Assembly: GCF_003970675.1 (NCBI RefSeq)
Contig: NZ_CP034563.1
Span: 1,245,501 to 1,309,500, forward strand
Reading direction: 5' to 3'
DNA length: 64,000 bases
Source: Flammeovirga pectinis
Lineage (GTDB): Bacteria > Bacteroidota > Bacteroidia > Cytophagales > Flammeovirgaceae
The translations under genes and the position numbers were made by a program. Below, one piece after another: positions 44,581 through 54,197 of the stretch. The notes beneath the pieces are model-generated. The model searched no databases. It saw nothing but the letters and a program-made list of their open reading frames with translations, and was not told the origin of the DNA. Every line of letters starts with the position of its first letter. Position 1 is the first letter of the stretch.

Positions 44581-44690
44581 TTAGAGTAGCTTTTTATTTT
44601 CGTGGTTAAGAGTGACTAAGCTATTTGTAGATGAGGTTTTAAAGAAAAAAATGGTCTGTTATAACTTTTTGTTATAGTTTATAATTTTTA

Positions 44691-44725
44691 TTTGTTTAAT
44701 ATCAAACATAAATAAAATACATTTG
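44691..44725 (+). promoter_or_regulatory. Bacteroidota-type promoter candidate
   Basis: TTTG at 44691-44694 and TACATTTG at 44718-44725 with 23 bp between, at the long end of the accepted spacing. Start of transcription would be near 44732, 30 bases before the ATG at 44762. Confidence 0.45.
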
Positions 44726-44761
44726 TATATATCAAAATAAGAAAAACAAAAATATATAGAA

Positions 44762-45457
44762 ATGAAAAACTTTATACTCCCATTATTATTTATCGTATTA
44801 AGCTTAAATTTTGCAAATGCTCAAGACACTACTACCGTAGAAAATGTTGAAGAAATGGTAGATGCAAGTAACCCTTTAAGTAAAGGTTTAAATGTTTATC
44901 AGATTGGTAGATTTAAACCTAACCAAGTTCAAATGCAAAATATAGTAAATTACACTACCTCAAAATGGTTTATTAGAGCGGCTGTAGATTACACTAAACC
45001 TTACGATGCAGATGTTAGTTACGGTTCTTCTAGTTTTATGGTTTCTAGACTTATTGAGTTTGGCAAAAACAATGAAGATTGGAAAATACAAACTGGTTTT
45101 GGTGCTGTTGTTTCTCATTCTGCAGCAAACGGTGTTACTGCAGGGGTAAACTTTGTAGGGGTACAATTGTCTAAAAAATGGAAATTTGTAGAACTTTTAA
45201 CGTACCAATTTAATGGTACAATAGAAGCTCAATATGGTGTTTATTATAAATTTACTAATAATGGCCTTTGGGAAGTAAGATCGCACCCTAGAATGCTATT
45301 TAATACGCAAACAGGCGTAAATGAAATTCCTGTAGGTGTTGGTCTAGGTAGAACAGTAAAATCTAAAACATTTACAGCTTATATTTATTGCGAACCTGAA
45401 TATGACCTAGCTAATAATTGCTATTTAATTTATTCTGGTGTGAAATTTATTTTCTAA
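44762..45457 (+). CDS. Secreted or outer-membrane beta-barrel-like protein
   Basis: 231 residues with a textbook signal peptide ending FANAQD (cut near 20/21). The mature part alternates polar and aromatic residues (WFIRAAVDYTKPYD, WKIQTGFGAVVSH, GTIEAQYGVYYKF) and ends in a strand with terminal Phe (YSGVKFIF), as outer-membrane beta-barrels do. No family name recognised. Preceded by a promoter candidate and followed by a shared terminator, so it is a single-gene unit. Confidence 0.6.
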   Translation: MKNFILPLLFIVLSLNFANAQDTTTVENVEEMVDASNPLSKGLNVYQIGRFKPNQVQMQNIVNYTTSKWFIRAAVDYTKPYDADVSYGSSSFMVSRLIEFGKNNEDWKIQTGFGAVVSHSAANGVTAGVNFVGVQLSKKWKFVELLTYQFNGTIEAQYGVYYKFTNNGLWEVRSHPRMLFNTQTGVNEIPVGVGLGRTVKSKTFTAYIYCEPEYDLANNCYLIYSGVKFIF

Positions 45458-45491
45458 TACAATTCAAAAATTAATTTACATTTAAAATAAC

Positions 45492-45524
45492 AAAGCTGCC
45501 CATAAAAGTAATGGACAGCTTTTT
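45492..45524. terminator. Bidirectional terminator
   Basis: AAGCTGCCCA and TGGACAGCTT pair (one mismatch) around TAAAAGTAA, followed by TTTTT. Lies between the convergent barrel-like gene and the RND pump gene. Confidence 0.75.
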
Positions 45525-45525
45525 A

Positions 45526-48500
45526 TTATTTTTTGAATAATTGACTTAATCTATGAAGTCCGTAATAAATTACTGGTGTAAAGAATATTGACAATAAGGT
45601 AGAGGATAACATCCCTCCAAATACTGTTGCTCCAAGTGCATGTCTTGAGTTTGCTCCTGCCCCAGTTGCAATTACTAATGGATAGACTCCTAAAATAAAC
45701 GCGAACGACGTCATCAATATCGGTCTAAATCTTAAAACTGCTGCATTTATAATTGCTTCTTTAAGTGCCAACCCTTTTGTTAAGTTTTCTCTAGCAAATT
45801 CAACTATTAAAATTGCATTTTTAGAAGATAACGCCACTAGTAACACTACACCAATCTGCATATAAATACTATTTAACTGTCCTTTATAAGCTACAAATAA
45901 TACTGCTCCAAATATTGCCATGGGTACAGCTAAGATTACAGCAAAGGGATCTAACCAAGATTCGTACTGTGCCGCTAGTACCAAATAAACTAATAGAATT
46001 GCCATACCAAAGATAAAAATGGTGTTTGACCCCGCTTTAATTTCTTGATAAGCCATACCCGTCCATTCAGCATCCATAGTTATATCTAGGTCTTCTTTCA
46101 CCCACTTGTTTAACTCTTTAATACCTGCTCCAGAACTGTACATTGGACCAACTTGAGCAATAATATTACTTGCATTAAACATGTTGTACCTTGTCACAAT
46201 TTGAGGAGAGAAAGAATAATTAGAACTTACTATGTTATCTAAAGAAACCAACTGCCCTTTTGCATTTTTAATCTTAATTTTATAAACATCTGCGAGCACT
46301 TTTCTATATTCTTTTTCACCTTGTACATTCACTTGGAATGTTCTTCCCCATTTCGAGAAATCATTTACATATTGTGATCCCGTTACTGAATTTAAAGCTG
46401 TATATATTTCATTTAAAGGAATATCATACATCATTGCTTTTTGAGCATCTACAAACAAAGTTACATTCGGAATATTGGCTCTAAATGTTGCGTTTGCACC
46501 TTTAAAAACCTTAGAAGATTTAATCTTAGCAGAAAACTTCTCTGTGAATTTCTGTAATCTATCAAACTGATCACCTTGCTTATCTTGTAATACTAATTGT
46601 ATACCACCCGATGCTCCTAAACCATTAATAGCTGGTGGAACAAAAGAAAAGATGACAGCTTCATCAATAGCATACGCTTTTTCATTAATTTCATTTAAAA
46701 TTACCAGTAAATTTCTCCCTTTTTTAAGGCGTGTATCCCAATCTTCAAATCGAATAAATATTGTCAATTGATTTGATGCCGTAGCACCATCAATAATAGA
46801 ATATCCATTAATAGAAATCCAATCATCAACACCATCTACAGTACCAAAAAGACTATCCAGTTGTGTTGCCACTTCGTTTGTTCTAGCTAATGTAGAAGCA
46901 TCTGGCAACTGTGCTGAAACTAACATATATCCTTGGTCTTCGTTCGGAATAAAAGTGGAAGGCAATATAGAATAACCAACAAATGACAAGCCTGTAATAA
47001 GTAAATACAAAGAGATAAAAATAAACATTTTACGTAATGTAAAAGCTACTCCCTTATGGTATTTATCTGTTACATAATCATATCCTTTATTAAAATAAAC
47101 GAACACAAAGAATTTAGAAGGTTCTTCTTTTCTTAAAATTAAAGAACACAATGCAGGGGTTAAAGTAAGTGCATTTAAAGCACTAAATAATGTTGAGAAA
47201 GCAATAGTTAAAGCAAATTGTTTATATAACTCTCCTGTGATTCCAGACATCATTGCTGCAGGAATAAACACAGACATAAGTACTAATGTTGTTGCTACAA
47301 TAGGGCCAGTTACCTCTTGCATTGCTTTTATTGCCGCTTCTTTAGACGATAAGCCTTCTTCTAAATATCTACTTGTATTTTCTACTACTACAATTGCATC
47401 ATCTACAACAATACCAATGGCCAGTACAATACCAAAAAGAGTTAAAATATTAATCGAGAATCCAAAAGCAGCCATTGCTGCAAAAGCACCTATTAAGGCA
47501 ACAGGAATAGTTACAGAAGGAATAATTGTTGCTCTCCAGCTTTGTAAGAACATATACATTACTACAAAAACTAGTAATACGGCTATCAATAATGTTTCAA
47601 TTACTTCTTCTATTGATGCTGTTACATAATCTGTTGTATCTATAGTGATATGATAATCCATTCCTTCAGGAAACGATTCTTTTAATTCATCTAATTTTGC
47701 TCTGACAGCATTAGATACATCCAAGGCATTAGAATTAGGTAATTGATACACACCGATACCACCAGCTAATTTCCCTTTAGATTTAAAAGACATTGTATAT
47801 TTCTCACTTCCTAAATTGATTTCTGCAACATCTTTAAGGTAAACTGTTCCTCCTTCTGGAGTTGTGCTTACAATAATATTTTCAAAATCTGAAACGTCTT
47901 TTAATCTACCCGGATAAACATTAATAGCATAAGTAGAAACTTGTTTCTGTAAACCAGGCGACTGCCCTATGTGCCCCGCAGAAGTTTCTTGATTCTGATT
48001 TTGAATAGCCGTTACTACATTAGAAGGAGACATACCATGATCTTCTAATGCATCTGGATTTAACCAAACACGAATACTATAATCTCCTACTCCAAAAATT
48101 GTAACATCACCTACACCTTCAATTCTTCTCAATTCATCTGCAATATAAGCATCAGCATAGTTGGCTAAGAAAGTAGAATCTAAGTGAGCCCCCTCTTTTG
48201 CATAAATACTCCCAAGAATTACCATATTTGTTGACTTCTTTTGAGTTGTTACACCCAATTTCTGTACAATAGAAGGTAATTGTGGTAATGCCTGCGATAC
48301 TTTATTCTCTACTAATACAGTTGCAATATTTACATCTGTACCAACTTCAAAAGTAATTGTAAGCGAATAAATACCGTCATTATTACTTGTAGACGACATA
48401 TAGATCATGCCTTCTACTCCATTAATTGCCTCTTCTAAAGGAGAACCCACAGATTGAGCAATTGTTGTTGCATCTGCTCCCGGGTACATTCCTGTAACAG

Positions 48501-48633
48501 TAACTGTTGGCGGAGTAATTTGCGGATATTGCGATATTGGTAGCATGGACATTGATATGCCCCCAACTATTACAATAAAAATAGCAAGAACTGCTGCAAA
48601 TATTGGTCGGTTAATAAAAAAGCGAGAGATCAT
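45526..48633 (-). CDS. RND multidrug efflux pump, HAE1/AcrB type
   Basis: 1035 residues, the normal length. N-terminal FINRPIFAAVLAIFIVIVGG is the first TM of HAE1 pumps. TM4 has GIVVDDAIVVVENTSRYL with the two proton-relay Asp residues. Two large periplasmic domains follow the first TM of each half (about 40-335 and 560-870). It takes up hydrophobic drugs from the periplasm or membrane and needs the adaptor encoded just upstream and a TolC-type channel, which is not in this window. Confidence 0.95.
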   Translation of the reverse strand: MISRFFINRPIFAAVLAIFIVIVGGISMSMLPISQYPQITPPTVTVTGMYPGADATTIAQSVGSPLEEAINGVEGMIYMSSTSNNDGIYSLTITFEVGTDVNIATVLVENKVSQALPQLPSIVQKLGVTTQKKSTNMVILGSIYAKEGAHLDSTFLANYADAYIADELRRIEGVGDVTIFGVGDYSIRVWLNPDALEDHGMSPSNVVTAIQNQNQETSAGHIGQSPGLQKQVSTYAINVYPGRLKDVSDFENIIVSTTPEGGTVYLKDVAEINLGSEKYTMSFKSKGKLAGGIGVYQLPNSNALDVSNAVRAKLDELKESFPEGMDYHITIDTTDYVTASIEEVIETLLIAVLLVFVVMYMFLQSWRATIIPSVTIPVALIGAFAAMAAFGFSINILTLFGIVLAIGIVVDDAIVVVENTSRYLEEGLSSKEAAIKAMQEVTGPIVATTLVLMSVFIPAAMMSGITGELYKQFALTIAFSTLFSALNALTLTPALCSLILRKEEPSKFFVFVYFNKGYDYVTDKYHKGVAFTLRKMFIFISLYLLITGLSFVGYSILPSTFIPNEDQGYMLVSAQLPDASTLARTNEVATQLDSLFGTVDGVDDWISINGYSIIDGATASNQLTIFIRFEDWDTRLKKGRNLLVILNEINEKAYAIDEAVIFSFVPPAINGLGASGGIQLVLQDKQGDQFDRLQKFTEKFSAKIKSSKVFKGANATFRANIPNVTLFVDAQKAMMYDIPLNEIYTALNSVTGSQYVNDFSKWGRTFQVNVQGEKEYRKVLADVYKIKIKNAKGQLVSLDNIVSSNYSFSPQIVTRYNMFNASNIIAQVGPMYSSGAGIKELNKWVKEDLDITMDAEWTGMAYQEIKAGSNTIFIFGMAILLVYLVLAAQYESWLDPFAVILAVPMAIFGAVLFVAYKGQLNSIYMQIGVVLLVALSSKNAILIVEFARENLTKGLALKEAIINAAVLRFRPILMTSFAFILGVYPLVIATGAGANSRHALGATVFGGMLSSTLLSIFFTPVIYYGLHRLSQLFKK

Positions 48634-48686
48634 GGTGCTGACAATTTTAGATGAATAGTGAAAATGGTAGTTGTATATGTATTACA

Positions 48687-49778
48687 CTATTTTGCAATAG
48701 CGTGTACTTTTATTCCTACTCTAGCACGTTGAATACCTGAAACAATAAGGTTGTCTTCTAATACCACCCCAGAAGTTACGATTACGTTTTCTCCTACTTG
48801 CGTTCCTAATTTAATTCTATGTTGTTCTACTGTATCTTTAGCAACAGTATAAACATACGGACCAACTTGGTCTCTTTCTACTGCAACTTGTGGTATTAAT
48901 AAAACATCTTCTTTAGCATGTTTGGCTAACTTTACACGTACATAAGTACCATCAACCAATATTTCGTCTTTATTTTTTACTTGTGCTTTTAGTGTAATAG
49001 ACCCTGAATTAAGGTCAACTTTTGGATCGTGGTAGATTACTTTTCCTTCAGAAAGCATTGTTTTATTATCATCTGCCATAATTGTAACAGACATGTTTTC
49101 TACGTTTTCTTTACCTCTAACTATTGCGTAATATTTAGCTGCAGGAATTGTAAAGTAGATATTAATTAAATGACTATCTACAATATAAGCCATTTCTACA
49201 CCAGAATTACCCGTTACAATGTTTCCGTTATCGATATAATAATCTGAAATAACACCATTAATTGGAGCAGTAATTTTAGTATAAGAATACTGTGTTGTTG
49301 CTACTTCTAACTGAGACTTTGCGTTAGCCAACATTGCTTTCGACTCGTCTACTTTAGCTTTTGATTCTAAATATTGTAATTCAGAAACTGCACTAGTTTT
49401 TACTAATTTTTTATACGATTTGTATGTCGCTTCTTTTACCGCCACATCTGCTTTTGCTCTTTCTACAGAAGCTTCTGCTTTATGTAACTGACTTAAATAA
49501 GGTTCTTTTTCTAATTGAAATAAAAGCTGTCCTTTCTTAACAAATTGTCCTGGTACAAAATATCTATTTTTTAATTCACCAGTTACACGAGGCACAATAC
49601 TAACTTTATTTAATGCTTCTGTATACCCTGTGTAAGTATCAAAAATGTTCACCTGCTCTTTAGTCGGGTGACCTACTTTTACTGTAGGAACTTCAGGAGC
49701 TTGGTACATATCTGGTTTCTTATAGCAAGAAGTAAATAATAATGCCATTAGAAGTGGTAGAAAATAGAGAACTTTCAT
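48687..49778 (-). CDS. RND adaptor (membrane fusion) lipoprotein, AcrA type
   Basis: 363 residues. Lipobox LLFTSCYKKPD gives an acylated Cys near 18. Then follow the barrel-lipoyl half (VKKGQLLFQLEKEPY), a coiled-coil hairpin (about 90-150, KAEASVERAKADVAVKEATY), the second lipoyl half (ITAPINGVISDYYIDNGNIV) and the beta-barrel and proximal domains. It is 53 bp upstream of the pump gene in the same direction, so the two form an operon. No local repressor gene is seen. Confidence 0.95.
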   Translation of the reverse strand: MKVLYFLPLLMALLFTSCYKKPDMYQAPEVPTVKVGHPTKEQVNIFDTYTGYTEALNKVSIVPRVTGELKNRYFVPGQFVKKGQLLFQLEKEPYLSQLHKAEASVERAKADVAVKEATYKSYKKLVKTSAVSELQYLESKAKVDESKAMLANAKSQLEVATTQYSYTKITAPINGVISDYYIDNGNIVTGNSGVEMAYIVDSHLINIYFTIPAAKYYAIVRGKENVENMSVTIMADDNKTMLSEGKVIYHDPKVDLNSGSITLKAQVKNKDEILVDGTYVRVKLAKHAKEDVLLIPQVAVERDQVGPYVYTVAKDTVEQHRIKLGTQVGENVIVTSGVVLEDNLIVSGIQRARVGIKVHAIAK

Positions 49779-50088
49779 TGTGCTAAAAATTAATGTTTTA
49801 ATATAGGTAATAATGTTACCTTCATATTAATACGCTCAATAAGTAACAACGTTGTATAATTGTTTCTATTTTTCTTTAACAAAGTTAAACAAACTAAATA
49901 TCAGCTAGTTAAAACTATTATTTTCAAATAAAATATTATTTGTGGTACACAGAAGTAAGTTTACTATTACCCATGAAGAATGAATTTTCTATTGCACTCA
50001 AATGGCTTTTAAATTAGGCTAACATTTTAATAATTAAGGCTTTATATATAATCGCTACTGTTGGTTGTACAACTATTAATGTACTATA
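49779..50088. other. Upstream region of the efflux operon
   Basis: 310 bp without a gene. It contains AGGTAA-TAATG-TTACCT (49805-49821), a perfect 6-bp dyad placed 27 bp before the adaptor start, where a repressor could act. On the minus strand there is TAACTTTG (complement of 49880-49887), a good -7 element but with no clear -33 partner. GTTGTACAAC at 50064-50073 is a palindrome closer to the next gene's 3' end. Confidence 0.4.
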
Positions 50089-50499
50089 CTATAAGTTAGA
50101 AATTGCATTTTCCATCATTATAAAATGAAGTTTTTGAGCATCTTCTCTTTTTATATTTTTGAGGTCAATAACTACCTCCTCTTTATCTTTCTTTGTAAGA
50201 AATAGCTTGTCTTTTTTTAAGACTGAAGATTGTATATCTGAAAACGTAATATTTAATGCTTTTTTAGCATTTACTTTAATTACGATATAGTTTTTATTCC
50301 ATTCTACATAATGTTTAAACCAAAGAATTTTACTTTGATAAAGCATTGCTAGAAAGAAGCCGAATACAATTATTGGCTTACTCAGTTCCTTGGTAGGTAA
50401 ATCTAGCGTACCCAATAAAACTATGATAAAAATTAATACAGCCACCGCATGACGTATCCATTTTGATATTTTTAAAATCTTAATTGATTCCATATTCAT
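50089..50499 (-). CDS. Small membrane protein with PH-like C-terminal domain
   Basis: 136 residues. Two hydrophobic segments (about 16-30 and 41-57) are separated by a short loop. The C-terminal 70 residues (WNKNYIVIKVNAKKALNITF, DKLFLTKKDKEEVVIDLKN) look like the bPH-type domain of small bacterial membrane proteins. No family name is certain. It stands alone between the efflux operon and rpoA. Confidence 0.5.
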   Translation of the reverse strand: MNMESIKILKISKWIRHAVAVLIFIIVLLGTLDLPTKELSKPIIVFGFFLAMLYQSKILWFKHYVEWNKNYIVIKVNAKKALNITFSDIQSSVLKKDKLFLTKKDKEEVVIDLKNIKREDAQKLHFIMMENAISNL

Positions 50500-50587
50500 T
50501 TACTTTAGTTCTGGTAATCTAAATACAATTAAAATCAGTTGATGTATTAGCAAGAATAAACGTACTAATAAAGTATTCAAAATAAAA

Positions 50588-50620
50588 AAGGCTGATAGAA
50601 TTTACGTTCTATCAGCCTTT
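50588..50620. terminator. Terminator after rpoA
   Basis: AAAGGCTGATAGAA with its perfect complement around TTACG, A run on the left and TTATTTAT on the right. It ends the rpoA transcript directly after one gene. Confidence 0.9.
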
Positions 50621-50642
50621 ATTTATATCAAAAGATTACTAA

Positions 50643-51647
50643 TTAATCTTGTCCTAAACGATATTTTGAAACATCCATACCGAATGTTAAATCTCTTTCA
50701 GATAATAATTCTTCTAACTCAGTAAGTGTTTTCTTACCAAAGTTACGGAATTTCATTAGGTCACGAATTTCAAGAGAAACTAGATCGCCTAAAGTTTTTA
50801 CTTCACCTGCTTTTAAAGAGTTATAAGCACGAACTGAAAGCTCAAGGTCAGCAATAGAAGTTTCAAGGATTGCACGTCTCTTGATTTCTACTGGATCTAA
50901 TTCTTCAGGAGTTTCACGTTTTTGCATCTCAAAAGTGATGTCTTTATCCGTGATTTGTGCAAAATGCTGAATCAAAATGTTTGCAGCACCTTGTAACGCT
51001 TCCTGAGGATCAACAGAACCATCAGTTTCAATTGTAATTACAAGTTTTTCGTAGTCAGTACGTTGCTCTACACGTGTATTCTCAACATGGTAATCCACGT
51101 TTTTGATTGGTGTAAATACAGCATCAATTGGAGTATATCCAACTGCATCTGTAGTATCGCTTACTAACTGCTCTTTTGAAGGTAAATAACCTCTACCAGC
51201 TTGAACAGATAATTCAATACTTAAGCTATTAGCACCATCTAAGTTACAGATTACTAAATCTGGGTTTAAGATTGTGTACTCATCAGTAAATTGAGCAACG
51301 TCTCCTGCAGTAAGTTGAGTTTTACCACTGAAATCAATACTAATTTTTTGTGAAGGCTCCTCAATATTAGCAGCTTTCTTAATACGAATCTGCTTAAGAT
51401 TAAGAATAATTTCAGATACCTCTTCTACTACTCCATTAATTTTTGATGATTCTTGAACGACATTAGGAAATTTAACTCCTACTACCGCGTATCCTTCTAG
51501 AGATGAAAGTAATATTCGTCTGAAAGAATTACCGATAGTTGCACCGAAACCTCTTTCAAGTGGTTTGAATTCAAAAAGACCTTTATTTGAATTATCGGTC
51601 TTTTCCATTACTACTTTATCTGGCTTTTGGAAAGATAGTACTGACAT
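50643..51647 (-). CDS. rpoA: DNA-directed RNA polymerase alpha subunit, not in its usual operon
   Basis: 334 residues, normal length. N-terminal domain: FEFKPLERGFGATIGNSFRRILLSSLEGYA, with the Arg pair used for beta contact at residues 43-44; TPIKNVDYHVENTRVEQRTDYEKLV matches the Bacteroidota form. C-terminal domain: LSVRAYNSLKAGEVKTLGDLV and LMKFRNFGKKTLTELEELL, the DNA/activator-binding helices. Two differences: the usual GNALRR is GNSFRR, and the nearly universal HE(F/Y)S/T after the first domain is QESS (residues 65-68). No rpsD, rpsK, rpsM or rplQ is beside it, and it has its own terminator. It may be a second, specialised copy. Confidence 0.92.
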   Translation of the reverse strand: MSVLSFQKPDKVVMEKTDNSNKGLFEFKPLERGFGATIGNSFRRILLSSLEGYAVVGVKFPNVVQESSKINGVVEEVSEIILNLKQIRIKKAANIEEPSQKISIDFSGKTQLTAGDVAQFTDEYTILNPDLVICNLDGANSLSIELSVQAGRGYLPSKEQLVSDTTDAVGYTPIDAVFTPIKNVDYHVENTRVEQRTDYEKLVITIETDGSVDPQEALQGAANILIQHFAQITDKDITFEMQKRETPEELDPVEIKRRAILETSIADLELSVRAYNSLKAGEVKTLGDLVSLEIRDLMKFRNFGKKTLTELEELLSERDLTFGMDVSKYRLGQD

Positions 51648-52033
51648 ATTATATATTCTACGTTGAAATTATTTCCTCAAAAATTAATTACTTTTAATCT
51701 CCATCTTGCTCCTTATTTGGGGATAAAAGTACGTTTTAAGCGTAATTCTATTTATTGACCCAAACACAATAATGGAGTTTAATTTCAATTAACGTGTAAA
51801 TTACCTAAAATGAATTCAGAAATAAAAACTTTTGTATAAGGTTTTAAGAGAATACTTGTAAATCTTTTTAAATTTTTTCCATTTATTGGCTGGACACTCC
51901 AAAATCGATTAACTATTACCTTTTATAGCATAAAACAGAGAAGTAATTTTATATTGAAAATGGTGCTAAAATAAAAAGGTTGACAGATAATTAATCCGTC
52001 AACCTTTTTAAATCAGTTACAAGTTATGAAAAA
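51648..52033. other. Intergenic region upstream of rpoA with terminator of the acyl-CoA synthetase gene
   Basis: 386 bp without a gene. The strong hairpin AAAAAGGTTGAC/GTCAACCTTTTT at 51973-52009 ends the minus-strand synthetase transcript. The remaining 325 bp before rpoA are long for a promoter region and hold no recognisable leader structure; the usual ribosomal protein neighbours are absent. Confidence 0.7.
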
Positions 52034-53833
52034 CTACTTTGCATAGATTTCATCAATTTGTTGCTTATATCTCTCACTTATTGCCTTTCTCTTTAATTTA
52101 AGTGTTGGTGTCATTTCACCATTCTCAATAGAAAATTCTTTAGGTAATAATGTGAATTTTTTAATCTTCTCAAATTTTGCAAGATCATGTTGTAAAAGCT
52201 CTACTCTTTTCTCGTACATTTTTACAATGTCTTTATTAGAAATAAGCTCTTCTCTATCTTTAAAAGTAATACCATTTTCTTCTGCGTATTCTTCTAAATT
52301 GATATATGTTGGAACAATCAATGCAGAAACAAAGTTACGCCCATCTGCAATAATAGCTATTTGCTCTACAAAGTGATCTTTACCTACTTTCCCTTCTACC
52401 ACTTGAGGTGCAATATATTTACCATTAGAAGTCTTCATTAGTTCTTTAATTCTATCAGTAATTAATAAATTACCATCAGCATCAAATTCACCAGCATCAC
52501 CAGTTCTAAAGAAACCATCTTCTGTAAATACTTTGGCCGTTTCTTCTGGGTTGTTGTAGTACCCTTTCATTACTACTTTACTCTTTACAAGTATTTCGCT
52601 ACTTTCGCCAATTTTAACTTCAACACCTTCTAATGGCGTACCAATAGAATCTGGGTTAAATGGTTGGTTAATGTGCCATGCTGTTACAGTTGCACATGTT
52701 TCTGTTAAACCATAACCTAAAATGACAGGAATACCAATTGCATGGAAAAATTTACCAATTTCCGGATCTAGTTTTGCTCCACCAGCAGGCATAAATTTAA
52801 TATTACCGCCTAACAATTTCTGGAACTTACTTAAAATTAATTTATTGGCAATTCCGTATTTAAACTTATCTAAACCAGATAATGATTTGTTCGAGTTTCT
52901 TAATTCAAAACACCTTTTACCCACGTTTACAGCCCAATTAAATATCGCTTTTTTAGTAGGCGATGCTTTGGCTACTTTCTCGTGAACAGTAGAATATATT
53001 TTTTCGTAAAAACGAGGTACAGCACACATAACATCAGGAGATGTTTCTAGTAAAGCCTCTTTTATTAAAGTTGTATCTTCTAAATAATAATTGATAGCAC
53101 CTCTATACAATACATACGTTGACCATGCTCTTTCAAAAACATGAGATAGTGGTAAGAAACTTAAGTTTGTATAGGTATCATTAAACTCAATTAATGCCAA
53201 GTGAGCTTCGAATTGAGAAACAAAGTTGGTATAATCCATCATTACACCCTTTGGAACACCTGTAGTTCCAGAAGTATAAATTAACGTCATTAAATCGTTA
53301 AAATCTGCTTCTTCTACTCTTCTCTCAATTTCTATATATTGATCTTTTGATCCTTTTAAGATAAACTCTTCCCAAAGCAACCCTTTTTCATTGCCTCTTC
53401 TATGGATACTATTTTTCATAGTAACTACATATTGTAAAGAAGGGCAATCTGCGGCTACTTCTATGATATTATCGTATTGTTCTTGATCTCCAACAAACAT
53501 TATTTTAATACCTGCATCATTTATAATATATGCAGCTTGTTTTGCTGTACTTGTTGCATAAATAGATACACTTACGGCTCTAATTTGCTGTGCTGCAAAA
53601 TCTGTTATCGTCCAGTTTGGCATATTCTGCGCATAGATACCAATTTTATCTTGCACATCAATTCCAGATGCTAACATACCAAGAGATATATTGTCTATTT
53701 CTTTAGCGAAATCATTCCAAGAAATTCCTTTCCAAATTCCATCTGCAACTCTGTATCGAACTGCATCTCTATCTTTATATTTATTGGCTTGCGATCGTAT
53801 AGTATGTACTAAATGTGTAGAAGAACCTGACAT
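52034..53833 (-). CDS. fadD: Long-chain acyl-CoA synthetase (AMP-forming)
   Basis: 599 residues, like FadD15. The AMP-binding signature is MTLIYTSGTTGVPKGVM near residue 190, with GYGLTETCATVTAW near 375, FFRTGDAGEFDADGNLLITDR near 440 and the C-terminal Lys in the K-rich TPTLKLKRKAI segment. It activates long-chain fatty acids as acyl-AMP and then acyl-CoA at the inner membrane. Alone in its transcription unit. Confidence 0.9.
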   Translation of the reverse strand: MSGSSTHLVHTIRSQANKYKDRDAVRYRVADGIWKGISWNDFAKEIDNISLGMLASGIDVQDKIGIYAQNMPNWTITDFAAQQIRAVSVSIYATSTAKQAAYIINDAGIKIMFVGDQEQYDNIIEVAADCPSLQYVVTMKNSIHRRGNEKGLLWEEFILKGSKDQYIEIERRVEEADFNDLMTLIYTSGTTGVPKGVMMDYTNFVSQFEAHLALIEFNDTYTNLSFLPLSHVFERAWSTYVLYRGAINYYLEDTTLIKEALLETSPDVMCAVPRFYEKIYSTVHEKVAKASPTKKAIFNWAVNVGKRCFELRNSNKSLSGLDKFKYGIANKLILSKFQKLLGGNIKFMPAGGAKLDPEIGKFFHAIGIPVILGYGLTETCATVTAWHINQPFNPDSIGTPLEGVEVKIGESSEILVKSKVVMKGYYNNPEETAKVFTEDGFFRTGDAGEFDADGNLLITDRIKELMKTSNGKYIAPQVVEGKVGKDHFVEQIAIIADGRNFVSALIVPTYINLEEYAEENGITFKDREELISNKDIVKMYEKRVELLQHDLAKFEKIKKFTLLPKEFSIENGEMTPTLKLKRKAISERYKQQIDEIYAK

Positions 53834-54197
53834 TTTTAATTTCTTTGATGATTATGTTCTTTGGTATATTTTACCAAATATGTGTTACATAGGATAATTG
53901 AGTTACCATTGTGCAACGGTATCACAACACTACTTTAGATCAAAATGTGACAGCTATAACGCTAAATTTTCTTAATTATATTCTAATGAATCTAAATAGC
54001 CCTCGAAGATCATTAAAAATAATCTGACATCAAACAGTTTTTTATAGAAAAGGTAGGCATTGCATAACAATGTGAAGAGGTTGAATATCAGTATAAATAA
54101 TAAAAATGGGCTATAAAACACCTCTTAAAGATGCTGTATAACCCATGTTTAATACTTATTTTACTATTTTTTCGAAAATTTATTTCATCAAATAGAA
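53834..54197. other. Intergenic region between synthetase and MoxR-type genes
   Basis: 364 bp, no gene. A hairpin at 54106-54146 (ATGGGCTATA with TATAACCCAT, one mismatch) with an A-rich left flank fits the terminator of the minus-strand ATPase gene ending at 54198. Confidence 0.6.

Noticed and set aside
47237-47629. 130-codon plus-strand frame inside the RND pump gene
   Set aside because: Antisense to TM segments with the Asp pair; repetitive Ile/Ser/Thr composition typical of antisense membrane genes.
50064-50073. Palindrome GTTGTACAAC
   Set aside because: Ten bases only, not near a start codon, and no second copy seen nearby.
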